DNA of 57,549 nucleotides, taken from contig CAZTPJ010000017.1 in assembly GCA_964614515.1 (NCBI GenBank), positions 1 through 57,549 on the forward strand. The letters are read 5' to 3'. Positions 8,758 to 18,141 of the stretch are shown one piece after another (position 1 is the first letter of the stretch; the number at the start of each line of letters is the position of its first letter). A program made the translations under genes and the position numbers. The notes below the pieces were generated by a model. That model was not told the origin of the DNA. It ran no database searches and saw nothing but the letters and a program-made list of their open reading frames with translations. The stretch is from CAZTPJ01 sp964614515 (GTDB lineage: Bacteria; Planctomycetota; Phycisphaerae; Phycisphaerales; UBA1924).

Positions 8758-11700
8758 ATGGCGATGAGCAAGGAAGGTCGAATTTCGGGGACGTGTCGTC
8801 GCGTGGGCGCAGCAGCGCTGCTGCGTTCCGTCGCGGGCGGTCTGTTTCGCGTGCGCCGTCGCCGCGGAACCATCATGGTGCTGATCGTCAGCGCGCTGGC
8901 GCTGATTTCGGTGTTGATCGTGGCGTATGTCGCCGTCGGACGCAGCGATCGCAGGTCCGGTGCGCAGGCCGTTCGCTCCAACATCATCGAGGATCAGATC
9001 TCGCGGATCATGGACTATCAGTTGGGCGTGATCGGGCGCGATGCCGTGGCCGTGTACAGCGATGGGTGGGAACCGTATCCGACCGGCAATGTTCGTCAGA
9101 TCATCTTCCGCGATGCAACGGACTATCCGTTCACCGACCCGACGCGATTCAGCCAGCCTGAGCGCGAGGCGCTCCCGGGCGGCACCGGGCGCGAGGAGAT
9201 CACGCGGTTCCGGTTCGACCCCGCCGGCACGCTGCCGTCGATGTGGCAACCCGGCGACTTCATCTATCCGTTCCGTCCGACCGATCCCTGGCTGGCGTCG
9301 AGTCGTCCGACGTGGCTCAATCCGACCCCGGGCGCGACTCCGCAGGACTGGATCAACAACGCCCGCGACTGGGAGCATATCTCCAACTTCGCGCCCGACG
9401 GCCACTTCGTCAACCTCTTCAACCTTCGCAACAACTTCCAGGCTGAGCCGGGGCAGGGCACGGTCAACGGCCAGCCGCGCATGAGCCAGAATCTCACGCT
9501 GCTCCAGGATTCCGGCGAGTCGTACAACCTCAACAACAGTCAACTGGACTACGGCGGACAGGCCAACCGCAACGTGCCCGCGCATTGGACCGGGCGTCAG
9601 CAGCGCGCGTTTCGCCCGGCCGTGGAAGTCCGCTGGCCCGTCGGCGACGGCCGCTACGTGCATTATCAATGGGCCGACGCGGACGGCGACGGCTTTGTGG
9701 ATGCGCGTTGGATCGAACTCGCCGACGCGACGGTGCAGAATGATGTGCAGTGGCTTCTGCCGCGCGATGGTCAGTTCCGGTGGTTCATCGCGTCGCGGGC
9801 GATTGACCTGTCGGGCAAACTCAACGTCAACGTCGGCACCGACATGCGCATTGCGCCCGAAGAGTCCTATCGCCTCGGCGCCACGCCGTCGGACATTGAT
9901 CTTCGTCGTTTGCTGTCGATGGAAGATCTCTGGCGTTCGCTGGGCCTCGATTATTCGCAGCTCGCCCAGCCCGTGGGTGCCACGGCGCAGAACTACTCCA
10001 ACTATCGTTCGCCGAACTCGCTGACCATCGGGCGCACCGGGTTCGACGCTCTGCGATTTTCAATCGAGAACGTCACCGTTCCCGGTTCGATCATCAGCCT
10101 CGGCGCAGCGCCGATGGAAGCCGACGAACGCTTCAACTATTACCGGCGCACCGGCGGGTTCCTGCCGGGCGACACCGGATACTTCGGCGGCACGTCGATC
10201 ACCGGGTCATCGGGACTCTTCGGCCTGATGGACCTCGCTGAGTTGCTGACGTTCCGCGGCGTCAACGATGACACCTATCGCTCCCGGCTCGAACAGGCCG
10301 TGGGCGGACGCGACTTCAACAACGCCAACCTCAGCCCCCTTCGCGACAATCGCTCGCGGGCGATTGATAGCGCCCTTGACTATGACAACAACGGCCAGGC
10401 GCGAGGCATCTCGCTCATCTGGTCCGCCGCCGATGCTCGTCAGCACCTGACCACCATCAGCGGCGCACGCCCGATTCATTCCGCGCGAATCGAATACGAC
10501 GTGAGCGATCCGGACGATCTCGGCCATGCCATGGCGAATCTCGAATGGCGCAAGGAGCAGACCACGGGCCTGCCCGACGGGCGTGATCGTTTCTCGCCGC
10601 TTCGCATCGACGCCCCCGCGACGCTCGAACGTGCGACGCAGAAGCCGACGGATGAGAACGGCTCGCCCAGCCCGCAGCGCGAGCGCGATCGACGTCTCGC
10701 CATGCAGGACATCTTCCGTGGCTACGCCGATGCGCTCCTGCCCTTCTCCGGTGAGGGCGGCGCGTGGAATCCGCAGCAGTATCCCAACCTCCGAACGCTG
10801 CACTATGGGCACAGCGCCGAGTTCGCCCTGCGAACCGCCGCGCAGATGACCCTCAACATGCTCGACCTCTTCGACGGCACGGTCCTCGAATGCGTCAACA
10901 ACCAGTCGCAGCGACACGCGGACAACGGCGTCACGGCCGTCACGGTTCTGTTCGATGGCGGGGATGTCGGCCGCGCGACGGTGCAGAGCGATGTTCAGCG
11001 CTTCCCGTGGTGGCATGCGCCCGATGGTTCGGGCCGGTTGGATCTTGACGAGGCCGTCGGCTCATATGACCCCGACACGCGGCAGTATGTTCAGGGCGCG
11101 ACGCGTCGTCTTGCGGATTCGTCCGGCGTGACGAACCCGCCTCCGGTGGCGCTGAACATGTTCGGCATGGAGGCGCAGCCGTTCCTGACGGAAGTCGCAT
11201 CGTTCGCGATGTACACCGATACGCCGCACGCCCGCGGCGGCGACATGGAGTGGACCCCAGGCCAGACGCAAGGCCCCTTCACCACACCACCCCAGCCGGG
11301 GATCGTGACCATCGATGGCTCGATGACCGCAGCCAATCCGGACTTCATCACGCAGGTCGTCGCGTTCCAGATCGCCAACCCGTTTGACGTTGACGTGCAA
11401 CTCGATGTCGATGGCGCGAGCCAGTACACGATCGAGTTCGGCGGCCGCACCTATGCGATCACGGGCGTGCTGCCGAAGAAATCCAGCAAGGTCTTCTACG
11501 CGTTGAGTTTCAGCCCCGAGGTCGTGCAGCAGCGGCTCGAACGGGCCGAGCCGGCGCTTGGGCCGATCCCGCCGGGTGATCAATACGTCATCGAAGAGTG
11601 GGCCTCCGCACAGTTCACCATCGCGCCCTTTGGCAACGGTTCGGCCGTCGCGCCTGAGCGCATCACGCCCGCGCCGGAATCGACGGGCCTTCCGCAGCCC

Positions 11701-13557
11701 GGCGCGCCTGAGGCGCTGCTGGCCGGCACGCCCGGCTCGCTGGCCGTGCAGAATCGCGAAGCATTGCTCTGGCGCAAGATCGCCGCGCCCCTTGGGCAGT
11801 CAGAGGGCGCCCAGCATCGCGTTCTCGCCGATCGCCTGCGCGATCCGAGCGATCCCAACACGCGCCCGACGCTTGATCGTCGGCTCAGCGGCGCGAGTCA
11901 CGAAGTCCTCAACACCGTCGCCGGCGTCGAACGCGAAACCAACCCCGGTTCCAACGCCTTTGACAACACCGGATACTCCATCACCCTCTGGGGCAAGATT
12001 CGACGGCCGGATGATCCCGGCGCGCCGAATCTGTCGGGCGAGACGCCCCGCGGCGCGATCCCCGCGTGGTGCATGGAACTCAAGTACGGCACCGATTCTC
12101 AACGATCGCTCAATGTGCAGGATGACGACGGTGTGAACCTCACATCACTGGCAAAGTCAGACTTCACCACGGGCGTTCCCGGTGAGGCCGTGGGCGACAC
12201 CACGCTGCTGAGCCTGATCGCCACGCAGCGGAGCGGGGGCACCGACCTCGTCGATTCGATCGGGCTTGATCCGAGTCAGAAGAAGACGTTGTCCGAACCC
12301 GGCGCGACGATCCTGACCAGTTCGCAGCGCGACCAACGGGCCTTCGAAGATCTCTACGTCGAAGCCCATCTTCAGAACGGCAAGTTCCGCGTCCTCGTCG
12401 GGGCCAATCCGTGCGTGGGCCAGGTGTATACGAAGATGCGCGGCGCGGACATGCTCCTGCCGCTGGCCATCGGCCCGGTGCAGGATCCCCTCGCGGCGCA
12501 GGCCGAGAATGTCTGGACAACCTTCGGCGAATCTCTCGCCCTCGCCCTGGGCTATGACGAAACTGACGATTTCGCGGATCCGCTGCGGAATCTCTATGCC
12601 AAGACGGATCGCGGCTCGCTCCGGCTCGACGCCTATGTCCCCTTCGTGGATGAAAATGGCGACGGACGTTTCGATCCGCTCGCTGATTATCAACTCGGCA
12701 ATCGACTCCCGCTGGCGATGAACGTGATGGAGATCTTCACGACCACGCCGCGCGAATACGGCTCGCTCACCCGGGCGACCGTCGGCACGATCAACATCAA
12801 CACGGCCTCGGTCGACGTGCTGCGCACGCTGCCGGGCCTCAGCCCGCCGCCGACAACAGACGCCCTCGGCGAAACGCAGTGGTGGTGGCAGACCGGCGCG
12901 CACGATCAACGGTCCGACATCCCCGCAACCATCCGCGCGTATCGCGACAAGACCATCGAACGGCCCATCGGCCTCAACCTCACCGGAACCGTGGACTTCG
13001 TCGGACTCACGGGCATCCCCGGCCACCCGGACGACTTCACAGGCCGTGGTGAAAGCCAGATTTTCAACAACTCCCCCACGCGCATCGAAGGTTTGCGTGA
13101 GGATCACGGTTTCATTTCCCCGGCTGAACTGCTCGCGGTGAAGGATCGCAACTTCCCGTGGGTCTCGTCATATCCGCGAACGCATGACATGGACCGCCTC
13201 GGCGGGAACACGGTGTCCAACGCCGTGCCCGGGCGCGGCGGCGTGGATTCCATCGGCTACACCGCCACCGGCGGTCTGGGTCAAGGCGGCCCGGCCGATG
13301 ACGAGATCATCAACGATCACGATGAACAGTTCGCGCTGATGAACGGCGTCCTCAGCAGCGTCTCGACACGCAGCGACTATTTCGCCGTCTGGTTCGTCGT
13401 GCATGGCTACCAGAAGTCCGACGTTGAGAACCTCACGCCGAATGATCCGCTGGTGCCCAGCATCGCTCGGCGATACTTGATGATCGTGGACCGATCGAAT
13501 GTCGTGCGACTTGGCGATCGGCCGCGCGTCCTGATGGTTCGAGAGTTGCCAATGTAG
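8758..13557 (+). CDS. Giant GspK-like type II secretion component
   Basis: About 1,599 residues, some five times the size of a typical GspK. A basic N-terminus (RVRRRRG) is followed by one membrane helix, TIMVLIVSALALISVLIVAY, resembling GspK, whose pseudopilin signal is non-standard. Near residues 1343-1362 a helix-hairpin-helix segment, GTININTASVDVLRTLPGL, matches the SAM-like/HhH fold at the C-terminal side of GspK. Repeats of Asp/Asn/Gly-rich sequence (WADADGDGFVDARW, VDENGDGRFDPLADYQ) could bind calcium, as GspK does. Start ATG 8758 has AGGAG six nt upstream and is preferred over ATG 8704. It ends the pseudopilin operon and is followed by strong terminators. The GspK assignment is by position and motifs. 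Confidence 0.75.
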   Translation: MAMSKEGRISGTCRRVGAAALLRSVAGGLFRVRRRRGTIMVLIVSALALISVLIVAYVAVGRSDRRSGAQAVRSNIIEDQISRIMDYQLGVIGRDAVAVYSDGWEPYPTGNVRQIIFRDATDYPFTDPTRFSQPEREALPGGTGREEITRFRFDPAGTLPSMWQPGDFIYPFRPTDPWLASSRPTWLNPTPGATPQDWINNARDWEHISNFAPDGHFVNLFNLRNNFQAEPGQGTVNGQPRMSQNLTLLQDSGESYNLNNSQLDYGGQANRNVPAHWTGRQQRAFRPAVEVRWPVGDGRYVHYQWADADGDGFVDARWIELADATVQNDVQWLLPRDGQFRWFIASRAIDLSGKLNVNVGTDMRIAPEESYRLGATPSDIDLRRLLSMEDLWRSLGLDYSQLAQPVGATAQNYSNYRSPNSLTIGRTGFDALRFSIENVTVPGSIISLGAAPMEADERFNYYRRTGGFLPGDTGYFGGTSITGSSGLFGLMDLAELLTFRGVNDDTYRSRLEQAVGGRDFNNANLSPLRDNRSRAIDSALDYDNNGQARGISLIWSAADARQHLTTISGARPIHSARIEYDVSDPDDLGHAMANLEWRKEQTTGLPDGRDRFSPLRIDAPATLERATQKPTDENGSPSPQRERDRRLAMQDIFRGYADALLPFSGEGGAWNPQQYPNLRTLHYGHSAEFALRTAAQMTLNMLDLFDGTVLECVNNQSQRHADNGVTAVTVLFDGGDVGRATVQSDVQRFPWWHAPDGSGRLDLDEAVGSYDPDTRQYVQGATRRLADSSGVTNPPPVALNMFGMEAQPFLTEVASFAMYTDTPHARGGDMEWTPGQTQGPFTTPPQPGIVTIDGSMTAANPDFITQVVAFQIANPFDVDVQLDVDGASQYTIEFGGRTYAITGVLPKKSSKVFYALSFSPEVVQQRLERAEPALGPIPPGDQYVIEEWASAQFTIAPFGNGSAVAPERITPAPESTGLPQPGAPEALLAGTPGSLAVQNREALLWRKIAAPLGQSEGAQHRVLADRLRDPSDPNTRPTLDRRLSGASHEVLNTVAGVERETNPGSNAFDNTGYSITLWGKIRRPDDPGAPNLSGETPRGAIPAWCMELKYGTDSQRSLNVQDDDGVNLTSLAKSDFTTGVPGEAVGDTTLLSLIATQRSGGTDLVDSIGLDPSQKKTLSEPGATILTSSQRDQRAFEDLYVEAHLQNGKFRVLVGANPCVGQVYTKMRGADMLLPLAIGPVQDPLAAQAENVWTTFGESLALALGYDETDDFADPLRNLYAKTDRGSLRLDAYVPFVDENGDGRFDPLADYQLGNRLPLAMNVMEIFTTTPREYGSLTRATVGTININTASVDVLRTLPGLSPPPTTDALGETQWWWQTGAHDQRSDIPATIRAYRDKTIERPIGLNLTGTVDFVGLTGIPGHPDDFTGRGESQIFNNSPTRIEGLREDHGFISPAELLAVKDRNFPWVSSYPRTHDMDRLGGNTVSNAVPGRGGVDSIGYTATGGLGQGGPADDEIINDHDEQFALMNGVLSSVSTRSDYFAVWFVVHGYQKSDVENLTPNDPLVPSIARRYLMIVDRSNVVRLGDRPRVLMVRELPM

Positions 13558-13565
13558 CCCCGCTC

Positions 13566-13612
13566 GCGCCGGGCCGATCTGGGTTCGCCCTGTCGGCCCG
13601 GCGCACCTTTTT
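13566..13612 (+). terminator. Intrinsic terminator after the secretion operon
   Basis: A perfect 12-bp stem (GCGCCGGGCCGA at 13566-13577, TCGGCCCGGCGC at 13593-13604) with a 15-nt loop is followed by ACC and TTTTT (13608-13612). It begins 9 nt after the stop of the GspK-like gene. Confidence 0.85.
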
Positions 13613-13625
13613 GTCCCAACCCGGG

Positions 13626-13667
13626 CCGGCTCCGAGTTCACCACCCCTCGGGGCCGGTCATGTTTTT
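13626..13667 (+). terminator. Second, tandem intrinsic terminator-like hairpin
   Basis: CCGGCTCCGAG (13626-13636) pairs with CTCGGGGCCGG (13647-13657) with one mismatch. A TTTTT run follows at 13663-13667. It looks like a back-up terminator protecting the downstream tRNA gene from secretion-operon read-through. Confidence 0.65.
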
Positions 13668-13683
13668 GTGACGCCCAAAGAGC

Positions 13684-13765
13684 CGATCGCGCAAGCGATC
13701 GAACCTGTCTACCCCACCACTCCGTGGCGGGCCTCTCGCGTACCTCACCCCTCCGTGGCGAGTTC
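13684..13765. repeat. Dispersed palindromic units upstream of the tRNA
   Basis: A hairpin CGATCGC/GCGATCG sits at 13684-13701. It is followed by two units of the CCAC-TCC-GTGG family (around 13715-13765), the reverse orientation of the repeats at 15247-15324. No coding potential is visible. Confidence 0.5.
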
Positions 13766-13809
13766 CGGTTCGTTCGAGTTGGCCGTAAGTTGACGACACT
13801 CGCTCGCGC

Positions 13810-13838
13810 TTCGTGCTCTGTGCCGGCCAGCGTATAGT
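13810..13838 (+). promoter_or_regulatory. Possible promoter of tRNA-Pro
   Basis: TATAGT at 13833-13838 lies 17 nt after TTCGTG (13810-13815), which is a weak -35. The predicted start falls at about 13845, just before the mature tRNA 5' end at 13848. The -10 is good and the -35 poor. Confidence 0.45.
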
Positions 13839-13847
13839 TCACCGATC

Positions 13848-13921
13848 CAGGGTGTAGCTCAGCTTGGTAGAGCGTGTGGTTTGGGTCCACAAGGTCGGAG
13901 GTTCGAATCCTCTCACCCTGA
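13848..13921 (+). tRNA. tRNA-Pro (anticodon UGG)
   Basis: A complete cloverleaf can be drawn: acceptor CAGGGTG/CACCCTG (13848-13854, 13914-13920), D stem GCTC/GAGC, anticodon stem TGTGG/CCACA with loop TTTGGGT (anticodon TGG at 13882-13884), variable loop AGGTC, T stem GGAGG/CCTCT with TTCGAAT loop, and discriminator A. The C1-G72 pair is typical of tRNA-Pro. CCA is not encoded. Confidence 0.96.
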
Positions 13922-13942
13922 TTCGCGAGCGATCGCGATTCC

Positions 13943-14911
13943 GTGGTTATCATCGACGAAGAACTTCATGCGATGTGGACTCGTATGATCTCTTGCATGG
14001 GTGAGGCGCGAGGCATTGTGCGGCTGCGCACGCTGGGTCGGACGGCACGGTCGCTGGCCGCACGATATGGGCGTGGGCTTCGATCATCGTTGCGTCCGAA
14101 TCGCCCGGGCGTGTTCGCGGAAGTGATGTCCGCCCCGGAGTTCGCAAGGGATGTTGCGGCGCACGATCTGGCCGCGATGTGGATTGGCCACGCGACGGTG
14201 CTGCTGCGCATCGGCGGGGTGACGATTCTGACGGACCCCGTGTTGTCGCAGCGGATCGGGCCGTGTGTTGGCGGGCGCACGCTCGGTATTGAGCGGCTCA
14301 TGCCGCTGCCGTTTCATCCGAGCCTGATGCCGGCGCTGGACATCGTGCTGATCTCACACGCGCACTTTGACCACCTCGATCGTCCATCCCTTCAACGTCT
14401 GGTCAATCCGCGAACGACGGTCATCACCGCCCGCGGCACGCGGCGGTTGATTCCACCCGGCTTCGCCAACATCATTGAGATGGACTGGGCCGATCGCGTC
14501 AGTCTCGGCGGCGTGCAGTTTTCCGCCATCCGCCCGCGACACTGGGGCGCGCGGTCACTCTGGGATCACCATCGCGGGTGCAACAGTTATCTCATCGAGG
14601 GTGAAGGTCGGCGCATCCTCTTCGGTGGCGATACGGCCATGACGGCCGCATTCGACAACGTCGGCGGCGCGGACATCGCGGTGTTCGGCATCGGCGCGTA
14701 CGAACCGTGGGAACGCGCCCACGCCACGCCCGAACAGGTCTGGACGATGGTGCAGGCCGCGGGCGCTCGTCACATCCTTCCCGTGCATCACTCCACCTTC
14801 CCGATGGGCGATGAAGCGCGCGATGAACCGATGTGGCGACTGCTCACGGCCGCGGGCACCGACGCCGGCCGTGTTCTCAAGCACGCGCCCGGCGACCTCT
14901 GGGCGGCGTGA
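13943..14911 (+). CDS. MBL-fold metallo-hydrolase, UlaG/NAPE-PLD-like
   Basis: A 322-residue metallo-beta-lactamase-fold protein of the group that contains NAPE-PLD and UlaG. The family opening WIGHATVLLRIGGVTILTDP is followed by the metal motif SHAHFDHLD (HxHxDH), DHHRGCNSYLIEGEGRRILF, the FGGDTAM Asp ligand, and a late His (ILPVHHSTF). The metal ligands are all present, so a zinc- or iron-dependent phosphodiesterase/lactonase activity is likely, but the substrate cannot be told. The longest frame starts at GTG 13943. ATG 13973 is an alternative start. It begins 21 bp after the tRNA and ends at a repeat-filled region facing the cardiolipin synthase gene. Confidence 0.82.
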   Translation: MVIIDEELHAMWTRMISCMGEARGIVRLRTLGRTARSLAARYGRGLRSSLRPNRPGVFAEVMSAPEFARDVAAHDLAAMWIGHATVLLRIGGVTILTDPVLSQRIGPCVGGRTLGIERLMPLPFHPSLMPALDIVLISHAHFDHLDRPSLQRLVNPRTTVITARGTRRLIPPGFANIIEMDWADRVSLGGVQFSAIRPRHWGARSLWDHHRGCNSYLIEGEGRRILFGGDTAMTAAFDNVGGADIAVFGIGAYEPWERAHATPEQVWTMVQAAGARHILPVHHSTFPMGDEARDEPMWRLLTAAGTDAGRVLKHAPGDLWAA

Positions 14912-14960
14912 CGCAGCACGAATCGCAAGCGAATGAAGCTACCACATGGCACGCCAGCGC

Positions 14961-14998
14961 GTGGCATGGGCAAGCCTCCCGGCTTGCCCGTGCCTCCG
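14961..14998. repeat. GGGCAAGCC/GGCTTGCCC hairpin
   Basis: GGGCAAGCC (14968-14976) and GGCTTGCCC (14981-14989) form a 9-bp stem with a 4-nt loop, flanked by partly complementary GTGGCAT and TGCC. The same unit occurs at about 26925-26950, 27205-27227 and 35098-35132, each time next to the ~170-bp inverted-repeat element. Confidence 0.7.
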
Positions 14999-15001
14999 CT
15001 C

Positions 15002-15176
15002 AAGAAGCCCGACCGTAAGGGAGGGCTTGGATGCGGAGTCCGACTTGCCGATGTCGGTGGTTTCCGGCGTCGCGAGCGACACATAACACGCCGGCGAATA
15101 CGTGTGACGATGGAAACGTCGCGGAAACCTGGTGCATGTTCCCGCTGCCAAGCCCTCCCTTACGGTCGGGCTTCTT
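15002..15176. mobile_element. MITE-like element, copy 1 (175 bp, 29-bp terminal inverted repeats)
   Basis: The left end (15002-15030, beginning AAGAAGCCCGACCGTAAGGG) is the exact reverse complement of the right end (15148-15176). The ~117-bp core, read on the minus strand, is similar to the cores of the copies at 26957-27129 and 35190-35357. Shared blocks include CAGCGGG at one edge, a CCATCGTCACAC-like centre and GCGACGCCGGAAACCACC. No transposase or long ORF is present and no target-site duplication is obvious. It lies between the 3' ends of two convergent genes. Confidence 0.75.
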
Positions 15177-15190
15177 ATGCAAGTCCCGAC

Positions 15191-15219
15191 AAGAAGCCCG
15201 ACCGTAAGGGAGGGCTTGG
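15191..15219. repeat. Solo arm of the MITE-like element
   Basis: These 29 bp are identical to the left terminal repeat at 15002-15030, without a core or partner arm downstream. It is most simply a remnant of a second, deleted copy, or half of a nested insertion. Confidence 0.7.
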
Positions 15220-15246
15220 TTTCGTCGTCAGCGCACGCGCCCGAGA

Positions 15247-15324
15247 CCCGCCACGGAGTGGCGGGCTACCCCCAAACCCGCCACGGAGTGGCGGGCCACC
15301 CAAGTCTCGCCACGGCGTGGCGGG
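15247..15324. repeat. Array of three 19-bp palindromes, ~30-nt period
   Basis: CCCGCCAC-GGA-GTGGCGGG occurs at 15247-15265 and 15277-15295. A variant, CTCGCCAC-GGC-GTGGCGGG, is at 15306-15324. The starts are 30 and 29 nt apart. It is the intergenic form of the repeat found in frame in the pseudopilin (4630-4719) and purF (36859-36937) genes. Confidence 0.75.
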
Positions 15325-15336
15325 CCACCCGGGAGG

Positions 15337-16800
15337 TTACAGCAGCGGCCCAAGCAACTGCGCCGCGTTCTCGACGAATCGCCGGATCCTCGGGCGTCGC
15401 GACCATTGCGCGCGGTCGACCGGGCGTGAGTCCTGCATGTACGACGTTTGCAGGAACCGGATCATGCTTGCGAAGTTTGAATCGTACACGAACAATGTCA
15501 GTTCAAAGTTCAGCCAGAAACTCCGCATGTCGAAGTTCGCCGAGCCGATCACCGCAAGTCGTCGATCGATGCTCACGGTCTTGGAGTGCAACAGCCCTTG
15601 TTCGTGTTCCATGATGCGCACGCCCGCATCGAGCAGATCCGTATAATGTGACCGGCTCGCCGCGGCCACCAGGCGTGAGTCATTCCGCGCGGGCACGACG
15701 ACGGTCGTCTCGACCCCGCGCATGGCCGCGTTGATCAGCGCATCCTTGGTCGCCTCATCGGGCACGAAGTACGGTGTGGTCATGATAAGTTCCTCGCGCG
15801 CCAGATACAGCGTCGCGAGAAGGGCATGATGCAGCGTGCCCGGCCCGGCCGCGGGGCCGGAGGGAATCACATGGATCACCGACTCGCCCAGTCCTTCATC
15901 GGGAAGGTCCGGCATGAACTCCGCGAGCGACCTGATCTGCTCGTCCGTGTCGAGTTGCCAGTCGGTGAGGAAGATGGATTGCAAGGCCTGCGCGGCCGGA
16001 CCTCGCATGCGAAATGACGCGTCGATCCAGGGCCCGATGCCGCGTCGCGGATCGACTTTGAACGAGAGGTCGGTGAGGTTGTGGCTGCCGGTGTAGGCGA
16101 TGCGTCCGTCGATGACGCACAACTTGCGATGGTTGCGGAGATCAAGCCGCGCGAAGATCGCGCGAATGGGATTGGCCGGAAGCGCCGCCGCGAGTTTCAC
16201 GCCGGTTCGTCGCATCCGCTCGGCCATGTCGCTGCCGAGGAACGCCCGGCTGCCGACATCATCCACCAACACGCGGCACGTCACGCCGCGCTGTGCCGCG
16301 CGAATCAGCGCCTCGGCGACCTGCAACGGCCTGCCCTCGGCCTGCCAGATGAAGAACAGAACGTGACAGTGATGTTCGGCCGCGTCGATGTCCGCGATCA
16401 TGCGATCCAGCAGCGTGTCCGTGTCGGCGATGAGTTCGAGCGCATTGCCGCGCAGCGGCGGCAGGCCGCTGACCGATGTTCCCAGCCTCGCCAGCGGTTC
16501 ATAGGGCAGGTCATGCGCGGACCAGTCGTGATGCTGGTGGCTCCACAGCGCCACCGTGCGCTCGGCGGTCTCCTTCGACAGCACCTCGACTCTGGCGGCC
16601 CGCCGTCGCCCCAGTCGATTCTCACCGACGAGCAGATATGCCACCACGCCAACCACCGGCAGAAACAACACGACGACCAGCCACGCCAACGACACCGGCA
16701 CCGTGTCCCGCCGCATGATGATCCGAATCGCCAGCGCGAGACGAATCATCCAGTCAAGGGCGATGAAGATGATCGGGGCGTACGGGAAGAGGGATGGCAC
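15337..16800 (-). CDS. cls: Cardiolipin synthase (phospholipase D family)
   Basis: 487 residues, the usual length. Two N-terminal membrane helices (about 7-28 and 36-58) precede two PLD catalytic motifs: HRKLCVIDGRIAYTGSHN at about 224-241 and HSKTVSIDRRLAVIGSAN at about 405-422, each with the required H, K, D and Asn. The enzyme condenses two phosphatidylglycerol molecules, or a related donor pair, to cardiolipin at the inner membrane. TTPYFVPDE between the motifs is also typical. It is transcribed towards the repeat region and is divergent from the efflux adaptor gene. Confidence 0.9.
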   Translation of the reverse strand: MPSLFPYAPIIFIALDWMIRLALAIRIIMRRDTVPVSLAWLVVVLFLPVVGVVAYLLVGENRLGRRRAARVEVLSKETAERTVALWSHQHHDWSAHDLPYEPLARLGTSVSGLPPLRGNALELIADTDTLLDRMIADIDAAEHHCHVLFFIWQAEGRPLQVAEALIRAAQRGVTCRVLVDDVGSRAFLGSDMAERMRRTGVKLAAALPANPIRAIFARLDLRNHRKLCVIDGRIAYTGSHNLTDLSFKVDPRRGIGPWIDASFRMRGPAAQALQSIFLTDWQLDTDEQIRSLAEFMPDLPDEGLGESVIHVIPSGPAAGPGTLHHALLATLYLAREELIMTTPYFVPDEATKDALINAAMRGVETTVVVPARNDSRLVAAASRSHYTDLLDAGVRIMEHEQGLLHSKTVSIDRRLAVIGSANFDMRSFWLNFELTLFVYDSNFASMIRFLQTSYMQDSRPVDRAQWSRRPRIRRFVENAAQLLGPLL

Positions 16801-16962
16801 GGGGATATTGTGGCAGGGTCAACCGCTTGAGGCTCAACGCAAGTCCGACGCGGATTCTGGCCATACCAGTCAATGCGAAGTTGTGGGTTCACCGTCGCAC
16901 GCTCGTGATTCTACCGGTTCGCCCATCTCCGAACCGTTGCGGCCCCCGCCTACGATTGGCCC

Positions 16963-18102
16963 ATGCGAACTTTGCGGATGGGTGGAATGGGAGTCTGGGC
17001 GCTTGCGGTCTGTGCGGCCGTGGCAGTGGGGCAGCCCTCGGGCGGTCCTCCGCCGGCGAATGTGGTGCTTGACGCGGCGCGGCTTGAGACGTTGACGCAG
17101 TATCGCGAGGTCACGGGGCGGCTGCTGCCACACCGACGGGCGGTGCTTGCCGCCGAAGAGGCCGGCAAGGTCGTTTCGCTGGCCCTTGAAGAGGGCGATA
17201 AGGTGATGGCCGGGGCGGTCATCGCGGAGATTGACGATTCGGTGCAGATGTTCGTGGTCGCGCGTGAGGAGGCACAGGTTCGTTCGCGGGCGGGTGAACT
17301 GGCGGAGCGTGAGGCGGATCTGGAGTTTGCACGGCGTGAGTTGGAACGCATCGAGTTGGCGTCATCGCGGGGCAGCGCTTCGCCGCAGGAAGTTGACGAT
17401 CGTCGCACGGGGGTGAAGCAGCGCGAGGCGCGAGTCGCGCAGTCCGAGGGTGATCTGGCGATGGCCGAGGCGCAGTTGGCCGAGGCGAAGCGTCGTCTCG
17501 CGCGGATGAAGATTCGCGCGCCGTTCACGGGCGTCGTGGTGCGCAAAGCGACGGAAGAGGGTGAGTGGGTCTCGGTGGGTGATCCGGTTGTTGAAGTGAT
17601 CCGGCTCGATCTCCTCGATGCGCGGCTCGACGTTCCCGAGAATCTCGTTGGGATGCTGACCGCGGGTGAATCGCACGTGCGCATCTTCGTGCGGGCCGTC
17701 GGGCTTGAACTTGAAGCACCCGTGACGCGCGTCGTGCCCGACGCTGACCTTCTCTCGCGATTGTTCCCCGTTCGCGTGGACCTGCCCAATGAATCGGGGC
17801 GAATCATGCCGGGGATGACGATCACGGGCCTGGTTCCCACGACCCAGCGCGCTGAAACACTCACCATTCACAAAGATGGACTCCTCCGCGATGATGCGGG
17901 CGAGTATGTGTATTTCGACGCCGGCGGCACGGCCGCAGTTGCCCGCGTCCGACGACTGTTCGCCGTTGGCGACCGTGTGGCCGTCGAGCCGGGCAGGTTG
18001 CAGCCCGGCGCGGCCATTGTGGTACAAGGCAATGAACGCATGTTTCCCGGTCAGCCACTGACGATCCTTGGAAACAGACAAGGCGACCGTCCGCCCGGGT
18101 AG
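16963..18102 (+). CDS. RND efflux periplasmic adaptor (membrane fusion protein)
   Basis: A signal peptide (MGVWALAVCAAVAV, followed by GQPSGG) opens a 379-residue HlyD/AcrA-type adaptor. The barrel-sandwich hybrid start is at YREVTGRLLPHRRAVLAAEE, with EAGKVVSLALEEGDKVMAGA. A helical hairpin of about 85 residues rich in Glu/Ala/Arg (coiled coil) follows, then IRAPFTGVVVRKATEEGEWV closes the lipoyl-like domain. Beta-barrel and membrane-proximal parts follow. It bridges the RND pump to an outer-membrane channel, and no TolC-like gene is in the window. The stop is 39 bp from the pump gene, indicating an operon. ATGs at 16981 and 16990 are alternative starts. Confidence 0.85.
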   Translation: MRTLRMGGMGVWALAVCAAVAVGQPSGGPPPANVVLDAARLETLTQYREVTGRLLPHRRAVLAAEEAGKVVSLALEEGDKVMAGAVIAEIDDSVQMFVVAREEAQVRSRAGELAEREADLEFARRELERIELASSRGSASPQEVDDRRTGVKQREARVAQSEGDLAMAEAQLAEAKRRLARMKIRAPFTGVVVRKATEEGEWVSVGDPVVEVIRLDLLDARLDVPENLVGMLTAGESHVRIFVRAVGLELEAPVTRVVPDADLLSRLFPVRVDLPNESGRIMPGMTITGLVPTTQRAETLTIHKDGLLRDDAGEYVYFDAGGTAAVARVRRLFAVGDRVAVEPGRLQPGAAIVVQGNERMFPGQPLTILGNRQGDRPPG

Positions 18103-18141
18103 GCGAAGGGGAGATGCGCTGATCCACAGCGCACAACACAC

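Noticed and set aside
15247..15324. Possible CRISPR array (three regularly spaced 19-bp palindromes)
   Set aside because: The spacers are only ~11 bp and repetitive, the units also occur inside genes and no cas genes are near.
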